Below are positions 9,530-22,538 of a stretch of 64,000 bases of DNA, one piece after another. The DNA lies in the NCBI RefSeq assembly GCF_000712075.1, contig NZ_JONW01000007.1:486623-550622 (forward strand), read 5' to 3'. Numbering within the stretch: position 1 is the first letter of the stretch; each line of letters opens with the position of its first letter. Below the pieces are notes generated by a model. That model saw nothing but the letters and a program-made list of their open reading frames with translations. It was not told where the DNA came from and did no database searches. This stretch comes from Caulobacter sp. UNC358MFTsu5.1 (GTDB taxonomy: Bacteria; Pseudomonadota; Alphaproteobacteria; Caulobacterales; Caulobacteraceae). Made by a program: the position numbers and the translations under genes.

Positions 9530-11223
9530 TGACCAAATTCACCGACAAGCCTTCCCCCAAGGACGAGCTCGTCTTCCTGCCCCTGGGCGGGTCGAACGAG
9601 ATCGGCATGAACTTCAATCTGTACGGCTATGGCCCGGCCGACGACCGCAAGTGGATCGTCGTCGACCTGGGCGTGACCTTCGGCGACCAGACGACGCCGG
9701 GCGTCGAGATCATCCTGCCCGACCCCGAATTCATCGAGGCCTATGCCGACGACATCCTCGGCATCGTCCTGACCCACGCCCACGAAGACCACCTGGGCGC
9801 CGTGCACTGGCTGTGGCCGCGCCTGAAGGCGCCGGTGTTCGCCACGCCGTTCACCGCCTTCCTGCTGCGCGAGAAGCTGCGCGACGCCGGCCTGCTGGGC
9901 GAGGTCGAGATCACCGAGGTGCCGCTGAGCGGCAGCTTCGATCTGGGCCCGTTCCACCTGGAAATGGTCACCCTGACCCACTCGATCCCGGAGCCGAACG
10001 GCCTGGCGATCAAGACGCCGCTGGGCACGATCCTGCACACCGGCGACTGGAAGATCGATCCCGATCCCCAGTTGGGCGGCCCCACCGACGTCGACGCCAT
10101 CCGCAAGCTGGGTGACGAGGGCGTGCTGGCCATGGTCTGCGACAGCACCAACGTTTTCGTCGACGGCGAGGCCGGCTCGGAAGCCGGCGTGCGCGAGGCG
10201 ATGAACAAGCTGATCGCCGGCCTGACGGGCAAGATCGCCGTGGCCTGCTTCGCCTCGAACGTGGCCCGGATGGACACCGTGATCCGCGCCGCCCAGGCCA
10301 ACGGCCGCAAGGTCTGCCTGGCCGGCCGCTCGATGCACCGCATGGCCGCCGCCGCCCGCTCGGTGGGCCTGCTGGAAGGGCTGGAGCCCTTCGTCACCGA
10401 CGATCAAGCCAAGTACCTGCCCGAGAACGAGGTGCTGTTCCTGTGCACCGGCAGCCAGGGCGAGGCCCGCGCGGCCCTGGCCCGGATCGCCGAAGGCACC
10501 CATCCGCACGTCAAGCTCTCGCAGGGCGACCACGTGATCTTCAGCTCGCGGGTCATCCCGGGCAACGAGATCCCGATCCGCAACCTGCAGAACAAGCTGG
10601 CCGACCGCGGCGTGCGCCTGCACACCGAGCGCGACACCCCGGGCATCCACGTCAGCGGCCACCCTTGCCGCGACGAGCTAAAGCAGATGTACCAGTGGGC
10701 CCGGCCGCAGATCGCTGTGCCGACCCACGGCGAGCGCCGCCACCTGATCGAGCACGCCGCCTTCGCCAAGGACCTGCAGGTGCCGCACGCGGTCAGCCCG
10801 CGCAACGGCGACATGGTGCTGCTGGCCCCCGGCCATCCGTCGATCATCGATGAGGTCCCGTCGGGCCGTCTCTACGTGGACGGCGGCGTCGTGACGCCGG
10901 AGAACGGCGAGGCCCTGCGCGAGCGGCGGCACGCGGCGTTCAACGGCGTGCTGGCCGTCTCGATCGTGCTGGACGGCCGCAACCGCGTGGTCTCGGGCCC
11001 GCAGGTGCGCGGCCTGGGCCTGGCCGGCGACGCCGAGTACCCGCTGGACGACGCCCTGGACGACCTGGCGGAGGAGGCCGAGAACGCCTTCAAGCGCCTG
11101 GAAGGAGACCAGCGCGAGATCGACGAGGCGATCGAGAGCGCCATCTCCAAGGCCGTGAAGAAGGCGGCCTTCCGCATCTGGGAACGCAAGCCCGTGGTCG
11201 AGACCACGGTCCTGCGGATCTGA
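9529..11223 (+). CDS. rnj: ribonuclease J
   Basis: This metallo-beta-lactamase/beta-CASP ribonuclease matures and degrades RNA with 5' exonuclease and endonuclease activity. The 564-residue protein has the zinc motif THAHEDHLG, the HTGDWKID motif and the beta-CASP His in SGHPCRDEL. The start overlaps the coaX stop by one base. Alphaproteobacteria commonly carry RNase J alongside RNase E. The C-terminal part matches the expected extra domain. The gene is followed seven bases later by a rhomboid gene. Confidence 0.95.
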   Translation: MTKFTDKPSPKDELVFLPLGGSNEIGMNFNLYGYGPADDRKWIVVDLGVTFGDQTTPGVEIILPDPEFIEAYADDILGIVLTHAHEDHLGAVHWLWPRLKAPVFATPFTAFLLREKLRDAGLLGEVEITEVPLSGSFDLGPFHLEMVTLTHSIPEPNGLAIKTPLGTILHTGDWKIDPDPQLGGPTDVDAIRKLGDEGVLAMVCDSTNVFVDGEAGSEAGVREAMNKLIAGLTGKIAVACFASNVARMDTVIRAAQANGRKVCLAGRSMHRMAAAARSVGLLEGLEPFVTDDQAKYLPENEVLFLCTGSQGEARAALARIAEGTHPHVKLSQGDHVIFSSRVIPGNEIPIRNLQNKLADRGVRLHTERDTPGIHVSGHPCRDELKQMYQWARPQIAVPTHGERRHLIEHAAFAKDLQVPHAVSPRNGDMVLLAPGHPSIIDEVPSGRLYVDGGVVTPENGEALRERRHAAFNGVLAVSIVLDGRNRVVSGPQVRGLGLAGDAEYPLDDALDDLAEEAENAFKRLEGDQREIDEAIESAISKAVKKAAFRIWERKPVVETTVLRI

Positions 11224-11229
11224 CGCTCC

Positions 11230-11949
11230 ATGGACGAGGCGACACGGCCGCCCGAACCGGCGATCGAACCCACGCCCGAGCCCGGCTGGCGGCGGACCTT
11301 GCGTCTGCTGACCGGTCCGGCCTGGGCGCTGGGCTTGCTGACCCTCGTCCTCTGGATCGTCTCCGGCGTCCAGTTCCTGGCCAAGACCCAGGGCTGGGAG
11401 GAGGCCATGTTCGCCCTCGGCTCGCTCTACCCGCCGTACTTCCGGCAGGGGTTCTGGTGGACGCCGCTGACGCACATCTTCCTGCACGGCGGGCTGCTGC
11501 ACATCTTCATGAACACGACCGCCCTGGTCAGCCTGGGCCCGGTCATCGCCGTGCGCCTGGGCAGCGACCTGAAGGGGGCCCTGCTGTTCTGGGCGTTCTT
11601 CCTGATCTGCGGCGTGGCGGGCGGTCTGCTGTTCCTGGGCCTGCACTGGAACGGCGAGATCTCGGCCGTCGGCGCGTCGGGCGCGATCTGCGGCCTGTGG
11701 GGCGCGGTGGCGCGGCTGACCGCGGACGGCGAGCTGGCTCCGGTCTTCTCCCGCCAGGTCGGCAAGCAGACCTGGTCGTTCGTCGTCATGAACCTGGTGC
11801 TGATCGCCATCGGCTTCGGCATCGGCAGGGCGTCGGGGCAGGGGGGGCTGATGATCGCCTGGGAATGCCACGTCGGCGGCTTCATCGCCGGCCTGTTCCT
11901 GGTCCAGGCCTTCCCGGTCCGGTACTGGTGGCTGCGTCAACCCGCCTGA
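11230..11949 (+). CDS. rhomboid family intramembrane serine protease
   Basis: This 239-residue polytopic membrane protein has a Pro/Glu-rich cytoplasmic N-terminus (1-20) followed by at least six hydrophobic segments. Rhomboid hallmarks are THIFLHGGLLHIFMNTTAL (the His-x-x-x-His-x-x-x-Asn region), the catalytic serine in GASGAICG (Ser150) and a histidine in the last helices, ECHVGG (His214). The Ser-His dyad is intact, so it is probably active; the substrate is unknown. It follows rnj by seven bases and is likely the last gene of the long nuo-birA-coaX-rnj transcription unit. Confidence 0.88.
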   Translation: MDEATRPPEPAIEPTPEPGWRRTLRLLTGPAWALGLLTLVLWIVSGVQFLAKTQGWEEAMFALGSLYPPYFRQGFWWTPLTHIFLHGGLLHIFMNTTALVSLGPVIAVRLGSDLKGALLFWAFFLICGVAGGLLFLGLHWNGEISAVGASGAICGLWGAVARLTADGELAPVFSRQVGKQTWSFVVMNLVLIAIGFGIGRASGQGGLMIAWECHVGGFIAGLFLVQAFPVRYWWLRQPA

Positions 11950-12053
11950 GCCCGGCCGTTTGAAACGCCTCGCCGCGGCGCCCTGAAGTCGTCTATACCC
12001 TGGGCAAAACGAACAGAGGGCCGTCAGCGCCCCAGCCCGCAGGATACGAAGCC

Positions 12054-12470
12054 ATGATCGGCAAGCTCAACCACGTCGGCGTCGCCACGCCCTCCATCGA
12101 CGAGTCGGTGAAGATGTACCGCGACCTGCTGGGCGCGACCTCGCACACCGAGAAGTGGGCCATGCCCGAGCAGGGCGTGTGGGTTTGCTTCGTCAACCTG
12201 CCCAACAGCCAGATCGAGCTGATCGAGCCCTACGGCGAGGCGTCTCCGATCCACGGCTTCCTGGCCAAGAACCCCAAGGGCGGCCAGCACCACATCTGCT
12301 TCGAGGTCGAGAACATCTACGAGGCCCGCGACAGCCTCGTCGCCAAGGGCGCCACCGTACTGGGCGAGCCGCGCATCGGCGCCCACGGCACCCTGATTAT
12401 CTTCGTTCACCCCAAGGACATGGGCGGCATGCTGGTCGAGCTCATGGAAACGCCGAAAGAGGCTCACTGA
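12054..12470 (+). CDS. mce: methylmalonyl-CoA epimerase
   Basis: This VOC-fold metalloenzyme interconverts the (R) and (S) forms of methylmalonyl-CoA in propionyl-CoA breakdown. The 138-residue protein shows LNHVGVATPSID with the metal His near residue 7, QIELIEPYG, GGQHHICFEV and MLVELME with the terminal metal Glu. A preceding GAAGCC near 12047 is a weak ribosome binding site. It shares one base with the next gene start, so the two are coupled. The mutase genes are not in this window. Confidence 0.92.
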   Translation: MIGKLNHVGVATPSIDESVKMYRDLLGATSHTEKWAMPEQGVWVCFVNLPNSQIELIEPYGEASPIHGFLAKNPKGGQHHICFEVENIYEARDSLVAKGATVLGEPRIGAHGTLIIFVHPKDMGGMLVELMETPKEAH

Positions 12471-12730
12471 TGGGTCCCGTCACCTGCATCGCCGTCTATC
12501 TGACCATCTGGTGGACCACGCTGTTCGCCGTGCTGCCGCTGGGCAACCGCACCTTCAAGGAGATGGGGATCGAGCCCCCGCCCGGCGCCGATCCGGGCGC
12601 GCCGGTCAATCCGAACCTGAAGCGCAAGTTCTTCACCACCACCTGGGTGTCGGCCCTGGTGATGGCCGGCCTGCTGCTGGTCATCCATTTCCACCTGATC
12701 GAGCTGCCGGCTCTGCCCGCCACCTATTGA
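12470..12730 (+). CDS. DUF1467 family small membrane protein
   Basis: This 86-residue protein has two predicted transmembrane helices (about 3-22 and 62-79) separated by a polar loop containing GIEPPPGADPGAPVNPNLKRK. The pattern matches the alphaproteobacterial DUF1467 family, whose function is unknown. That family is often found just downstream of methylmalonyl-CoA epimerase, as here, where TGATG couples the two. The identification rests on layout and the loop motif. Confidence 0.85.
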   Translation: MGPVTCIAVYLTIWWTTLFAVLPLGNRTFKEMGIEPPPGADPGAPVNPNLKRKFFTTTWVSALVMAGLLLVIHFHLIELPALPATY

Positions 12731-12739
12731 TCCTAGGAA

Positions 12740-12963
12740 TGGCGCCCACGCCTTGGGCGGACGACGCTGAAATTGCCGACATTCGCCCAATCCGTGGGCG
12801 AACTTCGCCAACTGGTCAGGCCAGACGCAATCGGGCGCCCCGAACAATCGTTCGGGGCCTAGTCTCAGACTCACGAGGCCGGGTTTTCCGACCTTGCTCT
12901 GTGGCGTCTTCCCCGACGATGACTTGCAAGGCCGCGCGAGGACCGCGCGGCCTTCTTTTCTTT
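12740..12963 (+). ncRNA. candidate structured RNA with five hairpins and intrinsic terminator
   Basis: No gene is seen in 12731-13126. The first 230 bases hold a series of hairpins: 12743-12759 (CGCCCA/TGGGCG, loop 5), 12782-12802 (TTCGCCCA/TGGGCGAA, loop 5), 12812-12824 (CTGG/CCAG), 12837-12858 (GCCCCGAAC/GTTCGGGGC, loop AATC), and a weaker CCTTGC/GCAAGG pair at 12892-12931. The run ends in a GC-rich terminator at 12930-12963. The first two hairpins carry the same CGCCCA and TGGGCG arms, so they can pair with each other in an alternative fold. It could be a small RNA or a structured 3' end of the mce-DUF1467 message. No match to 6S, SRP RNA, tmRNA or RNase P was recognised. No promoter is clear. 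Confidence 0.45.
12930..12963 (+). terminator. strong intrinsic terminator
   Basis: A 9-bp perfect stem, GGCCGCGCG (12930-12938) with CGCGCGGCC (12944-12952) and a five-base loop, is followed by TTCTTTTCTTT. It ends either the mce-DUF1467 transcript or the candidate RNA immediately upstream. Confidence 0.85.
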
Positions 12964-13002
12964 GTCCACAGGATTGGCTCAGCCATCTTTTCGCCGCGCG
13001 CG

Positions 13003-13032
13003 TTGCCAAGCTGACGCCTGAGCGGCTATCTC
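13003..13032 (+). promoter_or_regulatory. possible proS promoter
   Basis: TTGCCAA at 13003-13009 and GCTATCTC at 13025-13032 are separated by 15 bases, close to the Caulobacter consensus TTGACGS/GCTANAWC. It would start the transcript near 13039 and leave a leader of about 88 bases. It was identified by eye only. Confidence 0.4.
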
Positions 13033-13052
13033 AACGCCGTATTCAAGCATCG

Positions 13053-13101
13053 AGAGCGTGACGGTCGCCGAAACCGCCCACACTTTCGGCTGTCACGCTC
13101 T
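13053..13101 (+). promoter_or_regulatory. long leader hairpin upstream of proS
   Basis: The inverted arms AGAGCGTGAC (13053-13062) and GTCACGCTCT (13092-13101) are perfect. Inside them CCGAAA (13068-13073) pairs with TTTCGG (13084-13089), giving a two-part stem with an asymmetric internal loop and a ten-base loop CCGCCCACAC. It lies between the probable promoter and the CGGAGA ribosome binding site of proS at 13111, so it may control proS expression. The hairpin is seen directly; a regulatory role is inference. Confidence 0.55.
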
Positions 13102-13126
13102 TACGTTTCCCGGAGACGACCCTTCC

Positions 13127-14452
13127 ATGCGCCTGTCGCGCTATTTCCTGCCCGTCCTGAAAGAAGCTCCTTCCGACGCCCAGATCGTCTCGCACCAGCT
13201 GATGCTGCGCGCGGGCATGATCCGCCAGGAGGCGGCGGGCATCTACGCCTGGCTGCCGCTGGGCCTGAAGGTGCTCAACAAGGTCGAGCAGATCGTCCGC
13301 GAGGAAATGGACCGGGCCGGCGCCATCGAGCTCTTGATGCCGACCCTGCAGCTGGCCGACCTGTGGCGCGAGTCGGGCCGCTACGACGCCTACGGCCCCG
13401 AGATGCTGCGCATCGTCGACCGTCACGAGCGCGAGCTGCTGTACGGGCCCACCAACGAGGAGATGATCACCGAAATCTTCCGGGCCTATGTGAAGAGCTA
13501 CAAGGACGTTCCGAAGAACCTGTACCATGTGCAGTGGAAGTTCCGGGACGAGCGCCGTCCGCGCTTCGGCGTGATGCGCGGCCGCGAGTTCCTGATGAAG
13601 GACGCCTATAGCTTCGACCTCGACGCCGAGGGCGCGCGCAAGGCCTACAACCGCATGTTCGTGGCCTATCTGAACCTGTTCTCGCGCATGGGCCTGAAGG
13701 CCGTGCCGATGCGCGCCGACACCGGCCCGATCGGCGGCGACCTCAGCCACGAGTTCATCGTCCTGGCCGACACCGGCGAAAGCGCCGTCTTCTGCCACAA
13801 GGACCTGGTCGAGATGGCCGCGCCCGGCCCGGACGTCGACTGGTACGGCGACCTGCAGCCGCTGGTGAACCAGCGCACGGCGCTCTACGCCGCGACCGAG
13901 GAAATGCACGACGAGGCCGCCTTCAACGCCATCCCCGAGGGCGACCGCCTGTCGGCGCGCGGCATCGAGGTGGGCCACATCTTCTCGTTCGGGACCAAGT
14001 ATTCCGAGCCGATGAAGGCCCTGGTCACGGGTCCGGACGGCAAGGACGTGCCGGTGCAGATGGGTAGCTACGGCGTCGGCGTCTCGCGCCTGCTGGGCGC
14101 GATCATCGAGGCCAGCCACGACGAGGGCGGCATCATCTGGCCCGAGTCCGTCGCCCCGTTCGGCATCGCGATCATCAACATGCGCCAGGGCGACGCCGCC
14201 TGCGACGAGGCCTGCGAGACCGCCTACAAGGCGCTGAAGGCCGCCGGCCGCGACCCGCTGTACGACGACACCGACGCCCGCGGCGGCGCCAAGTTCGCCA
14301 CCGCCGACCTGATCGGCGTGCCGTGGCAGCTGATCGTCGGCCCCAAGGGCATCGCCGAGGGCGTGGTCGAGATCAAGAACCGCAAGACCGGCGAGCGCCA
14401 TTCGGCGCCGCTGGCGGACGTCATCGCGCAACTGTCGGGCAAGGCCGCCTGA
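13127..14452 (+). CDS. proS: prolyl-tRNA synthetase (short alphaproteobacterial form)
   Basis: It charges tRNA-Pro with proline. The 441-residue product starts [20 protein letters not shown] at ATG 13127 behind CGGAGA. The class II core is visible: [46 protein letters not shown] and [13 protein letters not shown], followed by an anticodon-binding domain. It lacks the insertion (editing) domain of the roughly 570-residue enterobacterial type, as expected for alphaproteobacteria. An in-frame extension back to 13058 would run through the leader hairpin and is unlikely. It overlaps lolC by one base. Confidence 0.96.
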   Translation: MRLSRYFLPVLKEAPSDAQIVSHQLMLRAGMIRQEAAGIYAWLPLGLKVLNKVEQIVREEMDRAGAIELLMPTLQLADLWRESGRYDAYGPEMLRIVDRHERELLYGPTNEEMITEIFRAYVKSYKDVPKNLYHVQWKFRDERRPRFGVMRGREFLMKDAYSFDLDAEGARKAYNRMFVAYLNLFSRMGLKAVPMRADTGPIGGDLSHEFIVLADTGESAVFCHKDLVEMAAPGPDVDWYGDLQPLVNQRTALYAATEEMHDEAAFNAIPEGDRLSARGIEVGHIFSFGTKYSEPMKALVTGPDGKDVPVQMGSYGVGVSRLLGAIIEASHDEGGIIWPESVAPFGIAIINMRQGDAACDEACETAYKALKAAGRDPLYDDTDARGGAKFATADLIGVPWQLIVGPKGIAEGVVEIKNRKTGERHSAPLADVIAQLSGKAA

Positions 14453-15718
14453 TGGCCCTCGGCGCCGGTCCGTTCGGAACCTGGGAGCGCACCGTCGCCT
14501 GGCGGTACCTGCGCAACAAGCGCAAGAACGGCGGCGTGGCGCTGATCGCCATCATCTCGTTCGCGGCGGTGATGCTGGCGGTCTTCGCCCTGATCACCGT
14601 GATGAGCGTGATGAACGGCTTCCGCGCCGAGCTGCTGGGCCGGCTGCTGGGCTTCAACGGGCACGTCTACGCCCAGGGGCCGCTGCTGAACGGCCCCGAC
14701 CGGGACGGCGTCATCACCCGCATCAAGGCCGTGCGCGGGGTCACCCAGGCCGCGCCGATGGTCGAGGCCCAGGCCATGGTCATCGGCCCCAGCCAGGTGT
14801 CCGGCGCCATCGTGCGCGGGGTCACCCCGGCCGACCTGCGCGGCATGAAGATGATCTCGTCGAACATCAAGCGCGGCTCGCTGACCGGGTTCGGCGACGG
14901 CGAGTACGGCGGCGACATCGTGCTGATCGGCGACCGCATGGCCCGCAACCTCGGCCTGTCGGTCGGCGACGCCATCACCCTGATCTCGCCCTCGGGCCCG
15001 GCCACGGCGTTCGGCAGCTCGACGCGCGAGAAGGACTACACCGTCGGCGGCATCTTCAGCGTCGGCATGAGCCAGTTCGACGAGAGCTTCGTCTACATGG
15101 CGCTGCCCCAGGCCCAGCTGTTCTTCGGCCGCGACACCTCGATCGACTATGTCGAGATCAAGGTCGCCGACCCGGACAAGGCCAAGGAGATCAAGCCGAT
15201 CATCGAGCAGGCCACCGGTCCGGGCGCCTTCGTCCAGGACTGGATGGACAAGAATTCCAGCTACTTCAACGCCCTGCAGGTCGAGCGCAAGGTGATGCGG
15301 CTGATCCTGTTCTTCATCGTGGCCATCGCCACCCTGAACATCATCTCGGCCCTGGTCATGCTGGTGAAGAACAAGGGCCGCGACATCGCCATCCTGCGGA
15401 CCATGGGCGCCAGCCAAGCCTCGATCCTGCGGATCTTCATCATGGCCGGCGCCTCGATCGGCCTGTCGGGGACCCTGGCGGGCCTGCTGCTGGGCACGCT
15501 GTTCTGCGCCAACATCACCGCCATCCAGAACTTCGTGGAATGGGCGACGGGGACGGCGGTGTTCAGCGCCGACATCTATTTCCTGGCCCATATCCCGGCC
15601 AAGATCGACTGGGCCGAGGTGGCGAGCATCGTCGGCATCTCCACCGCCATGAGCATCCTGGCCACCCTGCCGCCCGCCATCCGCGCCTCGCGGCTCGATC
15701 CGGTCGAGGCCCTTCGCT

Positions 15719-15726
<8 letters not shown>
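14452..15726 (+). CDS. lolC: lipoprotein-releasing ABC transporter permease LolC/LolE
   Basis: This inner-membrane permease of the LolCDE machine frees outer-membrane lipoproteins to LolA. The 424-residue protein has one N-terminal transmembrane helix (SFAAVMLAVFALITVMSVMN), a large periplasmic domain (about 55-270) and three C-terminal helices with the FtsX-type motif KNKGRDIAILRTMGAS. Alphaproteobacteria typically have one fused-type LolC/E that works as a homodimer. It follows proS with a one-base overlap and overlaps lolD by eight bases. Confidence 0.93.
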
Positions 15727-16426
<700 letters not shown>

Positions 16427-17668
16427 CTAGAACAGGTACCGCAGCGCTGTCTGCACCACCGTCTGGGTCTGCTGGCGCGCCTCGCCCAGGCGGACCCGTT
16501 CGGGCCGGTCGCTGTCGATCCGCAGGCCCTCGAACACCAGATGGACGTCCGGCCGCACGTCCCAGCGATAGGCGACCAGCGCCGCCCAGCCGTGCTCGGC
16601 GTTGTCGTCGACCGCCTTGTTGGTGCGGTCGGTGGTCGAGAACTGGTCGAGGCGCCCGGTCAGCGAGCCCGGACCCAGGTCCCGCGTCGCCGAGACATAG
16701 GCCGACTGGAAGCCGACGTCGGTCCACAGGCCCTTGGCGTTGGAATAGCCCATCAAGGTCTCGCCCTGCATCGCCTGGGCCCGGAGGTGGGTGGCCCCGT
16801 CCAGGTCCCAGCGGGCGCCCAGGTTGAAGAACCGGGTCTCCCAGGACCATTCGCGCTTGTCGACGCTGGTCCGGTCGCCGTCATTGTCATAGGCGAACAG
16901 GTCCAGCATCAGGCTTGGGCTGGGTCGCCACTCGACGCGCCCGTAGACGCCCGCCCGGCCGTCCAGTTCGCGCACCGGGGTGGTGTAGGGCGCCTGGCGC
17001 TTGGCCATGAACGGGCTGAGCGGGGGCAGGGGGAAGTCGCCGGTGGCGCTGGACTTCAGGTCGTGCAGCGCCCAGCCGCGGAAGGTCAGCAGGGTGCCGG
17101 CGGTGTCGCCGTGGGTGAAGACTCCCACCGTCGCGGCCAGCTTCTGCCCGGCGATCGCGCCGCGCGCCGTGGCCTCGATCCCGACCACCTTGGTCTCCTC
17201 GGCCACCCAGCTGTTGATCGCCGACGGGGTGATGGTGTCGGGCACGGACCATTCCAGCCCGTCGTGCTCCAATGAGATCGGCGGGTACATCAGCCCGGCG
17301 CGGCCGCTGAAGCGGACGCCCCCGGCGATGTCGCCGCGATAGGTCAGATAGGCTTCGCCCGCGTCGACCACGCGATCCTGATGCTGCTGGCCTTGGGCGA
17401 CGATCACCGCGCCCAAGTGCGAGGACAGGCGGGGATTCCACACGATCGAGGCCTCGCCCAGCTCGGGCCCGGCGCTGTCGCCGAACCGGCCCTTGCCCAG
17501 GCCGCCGTCGATCCAGGCCGTTTCGCCGCCGGCCGCGCCCAGGCGCAGGTCGATCAGGCCCGACACGGTCCCGCGCGAGAACAGGTCGGCCTCGGCGCGC
17601 GCGTCCGCGGCGGCCGAGAGGCCGATAGCCGCGCCCATGATCGCGACAAGTCTCCGCAACGTCGTCAT
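16427..17668 (-). CDS. putative outer-membrane beta-barrel protein (porin-like)
   Basis: This 413-residue protein has a signal peptide (MTTLRRLVAIMGAAIGLSAA, cleavage expected near ADARA). The body is alternating hydrophobic and polar strands ending in Leu-Arg-Tyr-Leu-Phe; a terminal Phe is the usual signal for insertion by the BAM complex. Aromatic girdle residues are frequent. It resembles uncharacterised alphaproteobacterial outer-membrane proteins, and no specific substrate can be assigned. Its stop abuts the lolD stop. A nucleoside hydrolase gene lies 60 bases upstream on the same strand, so the two may be coexpressed; uptake of a nucleoside-like substrate is speculation. Confidence 0.8.
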   Translation of the reverse strand: MTTLRRLVAIMGAAIGLSAAADARAEADLFSRGTVSGLIDLRLGAAGGETAWIDGGLGKGRFGDSAGPELGEASIVWNPRLSSHLGAVIVAQGQQHQDRVVDAGEAYLTYRGDIAGGVRFSGRAGLMYPPISLEHDGLEWSVPDTITPSAINSWVAEETKVVGIEATARGAIAGQKLAATVGVFTHGDTAGTLLTFRGWALHDLKSSATGDFPLPPLSPFMAKRQAPYTTPVRELDGRAGVYGRVEWRPSPSLMLDLFAYDNDGDRTSVDKREWSWETRFFNLGARWDLDGATHLRAQAMQGETLMGYSNAKGLWTDVGFQSAYVSATRDLGPGSLTGRLDQFSTTDRTNKAVDDNAEHGWAALVAYRWDVRPDVHLVFEGLRIDSDRPERVRLGEARQQTQTVVQTALRYLF

Positions 17669-17728
17669 CCCCCGATGCGGGAGCAGCCTAGAGCGATGCG
17701 TCCTGAAATTGCGTTAAACGCTCCGAGG

Positions 17729-18688
17729 TCAGAGCAGTGCGTCGCGCATCGCCGCGTAGAAGCCGGCCTGGTCGATCTTCTTGATGATCCGCGCGTTCGG
17801 CGGCCGGCGCTTCAACGCCGGATCGGCCAGTTCGATGTCGGGCAGGATGGCGTGCGAGACGCTCAGATAGCCGCGCGTCAGCTCGCCCATCGTCTCGACG
17901 TCGACGACCGCCACCTCCGACTCCAGGATCAGGCCCTCGTCCAGCGCCACGGCGCAGGTCAGGGCGTCGGGGTGCAGGCTGCCGTCCAACCCTTGCGTTT
18001 CCTGGGCGAAGGCCAGGGAGGTGCGGTTGACCTTGGTGAAGAACGCCGCGCGCGGGGTGCCCAGGGCCTCCAGCGCCGCCAATTGATCCAGGCTCAGCAG
18101 GCCGTCGCGCAGGGTTTCGGTCCAGGTGACGATGCTGGTCGGGAAGCCGGCGTTGATCACGATCTTGGCGGCCTCGGGATCGACGTAGAGATTGTACTCG
18201 GCCGCCGGGGTGACGTTGCCGACGCCGTTGTCGGTGCCGCCCATGATCCACAGGTGCTTGACGGCCTGGGCGATGCGCGGCTCGCGCAGATAGGCCAGGG
18301 CGATGTTGGTCAGGGCCGCCTGGGCGATCAGGGTGATCTCGCCGGGCGCCGCCATGATCCGCCGGACGATCTCGTCGGCGGCGTGGCCGGGGGAGGGGCG
18401 CTGGACGGCCCGGGGCAGGTCGCTGTCGCTCATGCCGTCGGCCCCGAACACATAGGCCGCGTCCAGGGGCGCGCGGGTGAACGGCCGCTGGGCGCCCAGA
18501 TAGACCGGGACCTCGCCGCCGCGCCCGCAGGCTTCCAGGGTGGCCAGGGCGTTCTCGGCGTGCTGCTCGAAGCCGACATTGCCGTGGGCGATGGTGATGG
18601 CCTCAACGCTCACCCCGGGACGGCGCAGGGCCAGCATCAGGGAGAAGGCGTCGTCGCCGGCGGTGTCGGTGTCGATGATCAGGCGCAT
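17729..18688 (-). CDS. nucleoside hydrolase (IunH family)
   Basis: It hydrolyses the N-glycosidic bond of nucleosides to base and ribose. The 319-residue protein begins MRLIIDTDTAGDDA, the calcium-binding DTDxxxDD motif of the family. It also has WIMGGTDNGVGNVTPAAEYN with the catalytic-site Asn and Glu region, and HPDALTCAVALD near the C-terminus with the active-site His. The start at 18688 is chosen because family members begin three or four residues before the DTD motif; the frame stays open further upstream, which is not coding-like. Base specificity cannot be told. Confidence 0.9.
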   Translation of the reverse strand: MRLIIDTDTAGDDAFSLMLALRRPGVSVEAITIAHGNVGFEQHAENALATLEACGRGGEVPVYLGAQRPFTRAPLDAAYVFGADGMSDSDLPRAVQRPSPGHAADEIVRRIMAAPGEITLIAQAALTNIALAYLREPRIAQAVKHLWIMGGTDNGVGNVTPAAEYNLYVDPEAAKIVINAGFPTSIVTWTETLRDGLLSLDQLAALEALGTPRAAFFTKVNRTSLAFAQETQGLDGSLHPDALTCAVALDEGLILESEVAVVDVETMGELTRGYLSVSHAILPDIELADPALKRRPPNARIIKKIDQAGFYAAMRDALL

Positions 18689-18794
18689 GGCCGCGATCTG
18701 CGCCGATCCGCGCGGCAAATCCACCGGAAATGCGGGGTGCGGCCCGTCGGCGCCGGCTCCGCGACAAAAAAGCTCGCAATCGAACAAGGGTCTC

Positions 18795-18824
18795 TTGCGC
18801 ATGAGAACAAAAGTGGAATATAGA
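18795..18824 (+). promoter_or_regulatory. probable sidA promoter
   Basis: TTGCGC (18795-18800) is followed 18 bases later by TATAGA (18819-18824) in an AT-rich stretch that stands out from the GC-rich surroundings. The SOS-like site at 18805-18819 lies between and across these elements, as expected for repression by LexA. Confidence 0.5.
18805..18819 (+). promoter_or_regulatory. imperfect SOS box (LexA operator) before sidA
   Basis: GAAC-AAAAGTG-GAAT matches the alphaproteobacterial LexA site (GTTC-N7-GTTC read on the other strand) at seven of eight fixed bases. A second near match, GAAC-AAACAAG-CAAC, lies at 18823-18837. Position over the promoter of a SidA-like gene supports LexA control; binding is inferred. 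Confidence 0.55.
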
Positions 18825-18855
18825 ACAAACAAGCAACGACCGCAGAGGTGTCCCC

Positions 18856-18945
18856 ATGGTCCGTATCGCGCGTGAGTCTTTGGCCCTTGTATCTGTCGCC
18901 AGCTTCGTCTGGATGATGTGCCAGGTCGCCCAGTTGGTGGCCTGA
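18856..18945 (+). CDS. sidA: SOS-induced cell division inhibitor SidA (29 aa)
   Basis: This 29-residue protein, [20 protein letters not shown] then MCQVAQLVA, has a short basic N-terminus and one transmembrane helix (about 9-28). Length, composition and sequence agree with what I recall of Caulobacter SidA, an inner-membrane peptide made under LexA control. From the literature on Caulobacter, SidA blocks division by acting on FtsW/FtsN-type late divisome proteins. A ribosome binding site, AGAGGTG, lies at 18844-18850. The gene sits 24 bases upstream of dnaE, so damage-induced transcription may continue into the replicative polymerase gene. It is too short for standard ORF calling. Confidence 0.85.
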   Translation: MVRIARESLALVSVASFVWMMCQVAQLVA

Positions 18946-18969
18946 GTCGTGGAACCATGAGGTGCGGTG

Positions 18970-22398
<3,429 letters not shown>

Positions 22399-22538
22399 GG
22401 GACCGGTTCCCAGCGCGGCGCGGCGGCCTTCCAGCCGGCGCCGGCATGGTCCTGCGGGCAGGGGACGCATCGCGCCTCCGCTCCGACGGAGCCTGCGACT
22501 TGGCCCGGGCTATCGGGCGAGTTCTTGGGAGGTCGCGG

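Noticed and set aside
12811..12835. SRP RNA (GGTCAGG segment)
   Set aside because: GGTCAGG is present, but the conserved GGAAGGAGCAGCC part of the SRP domain IV is missing.
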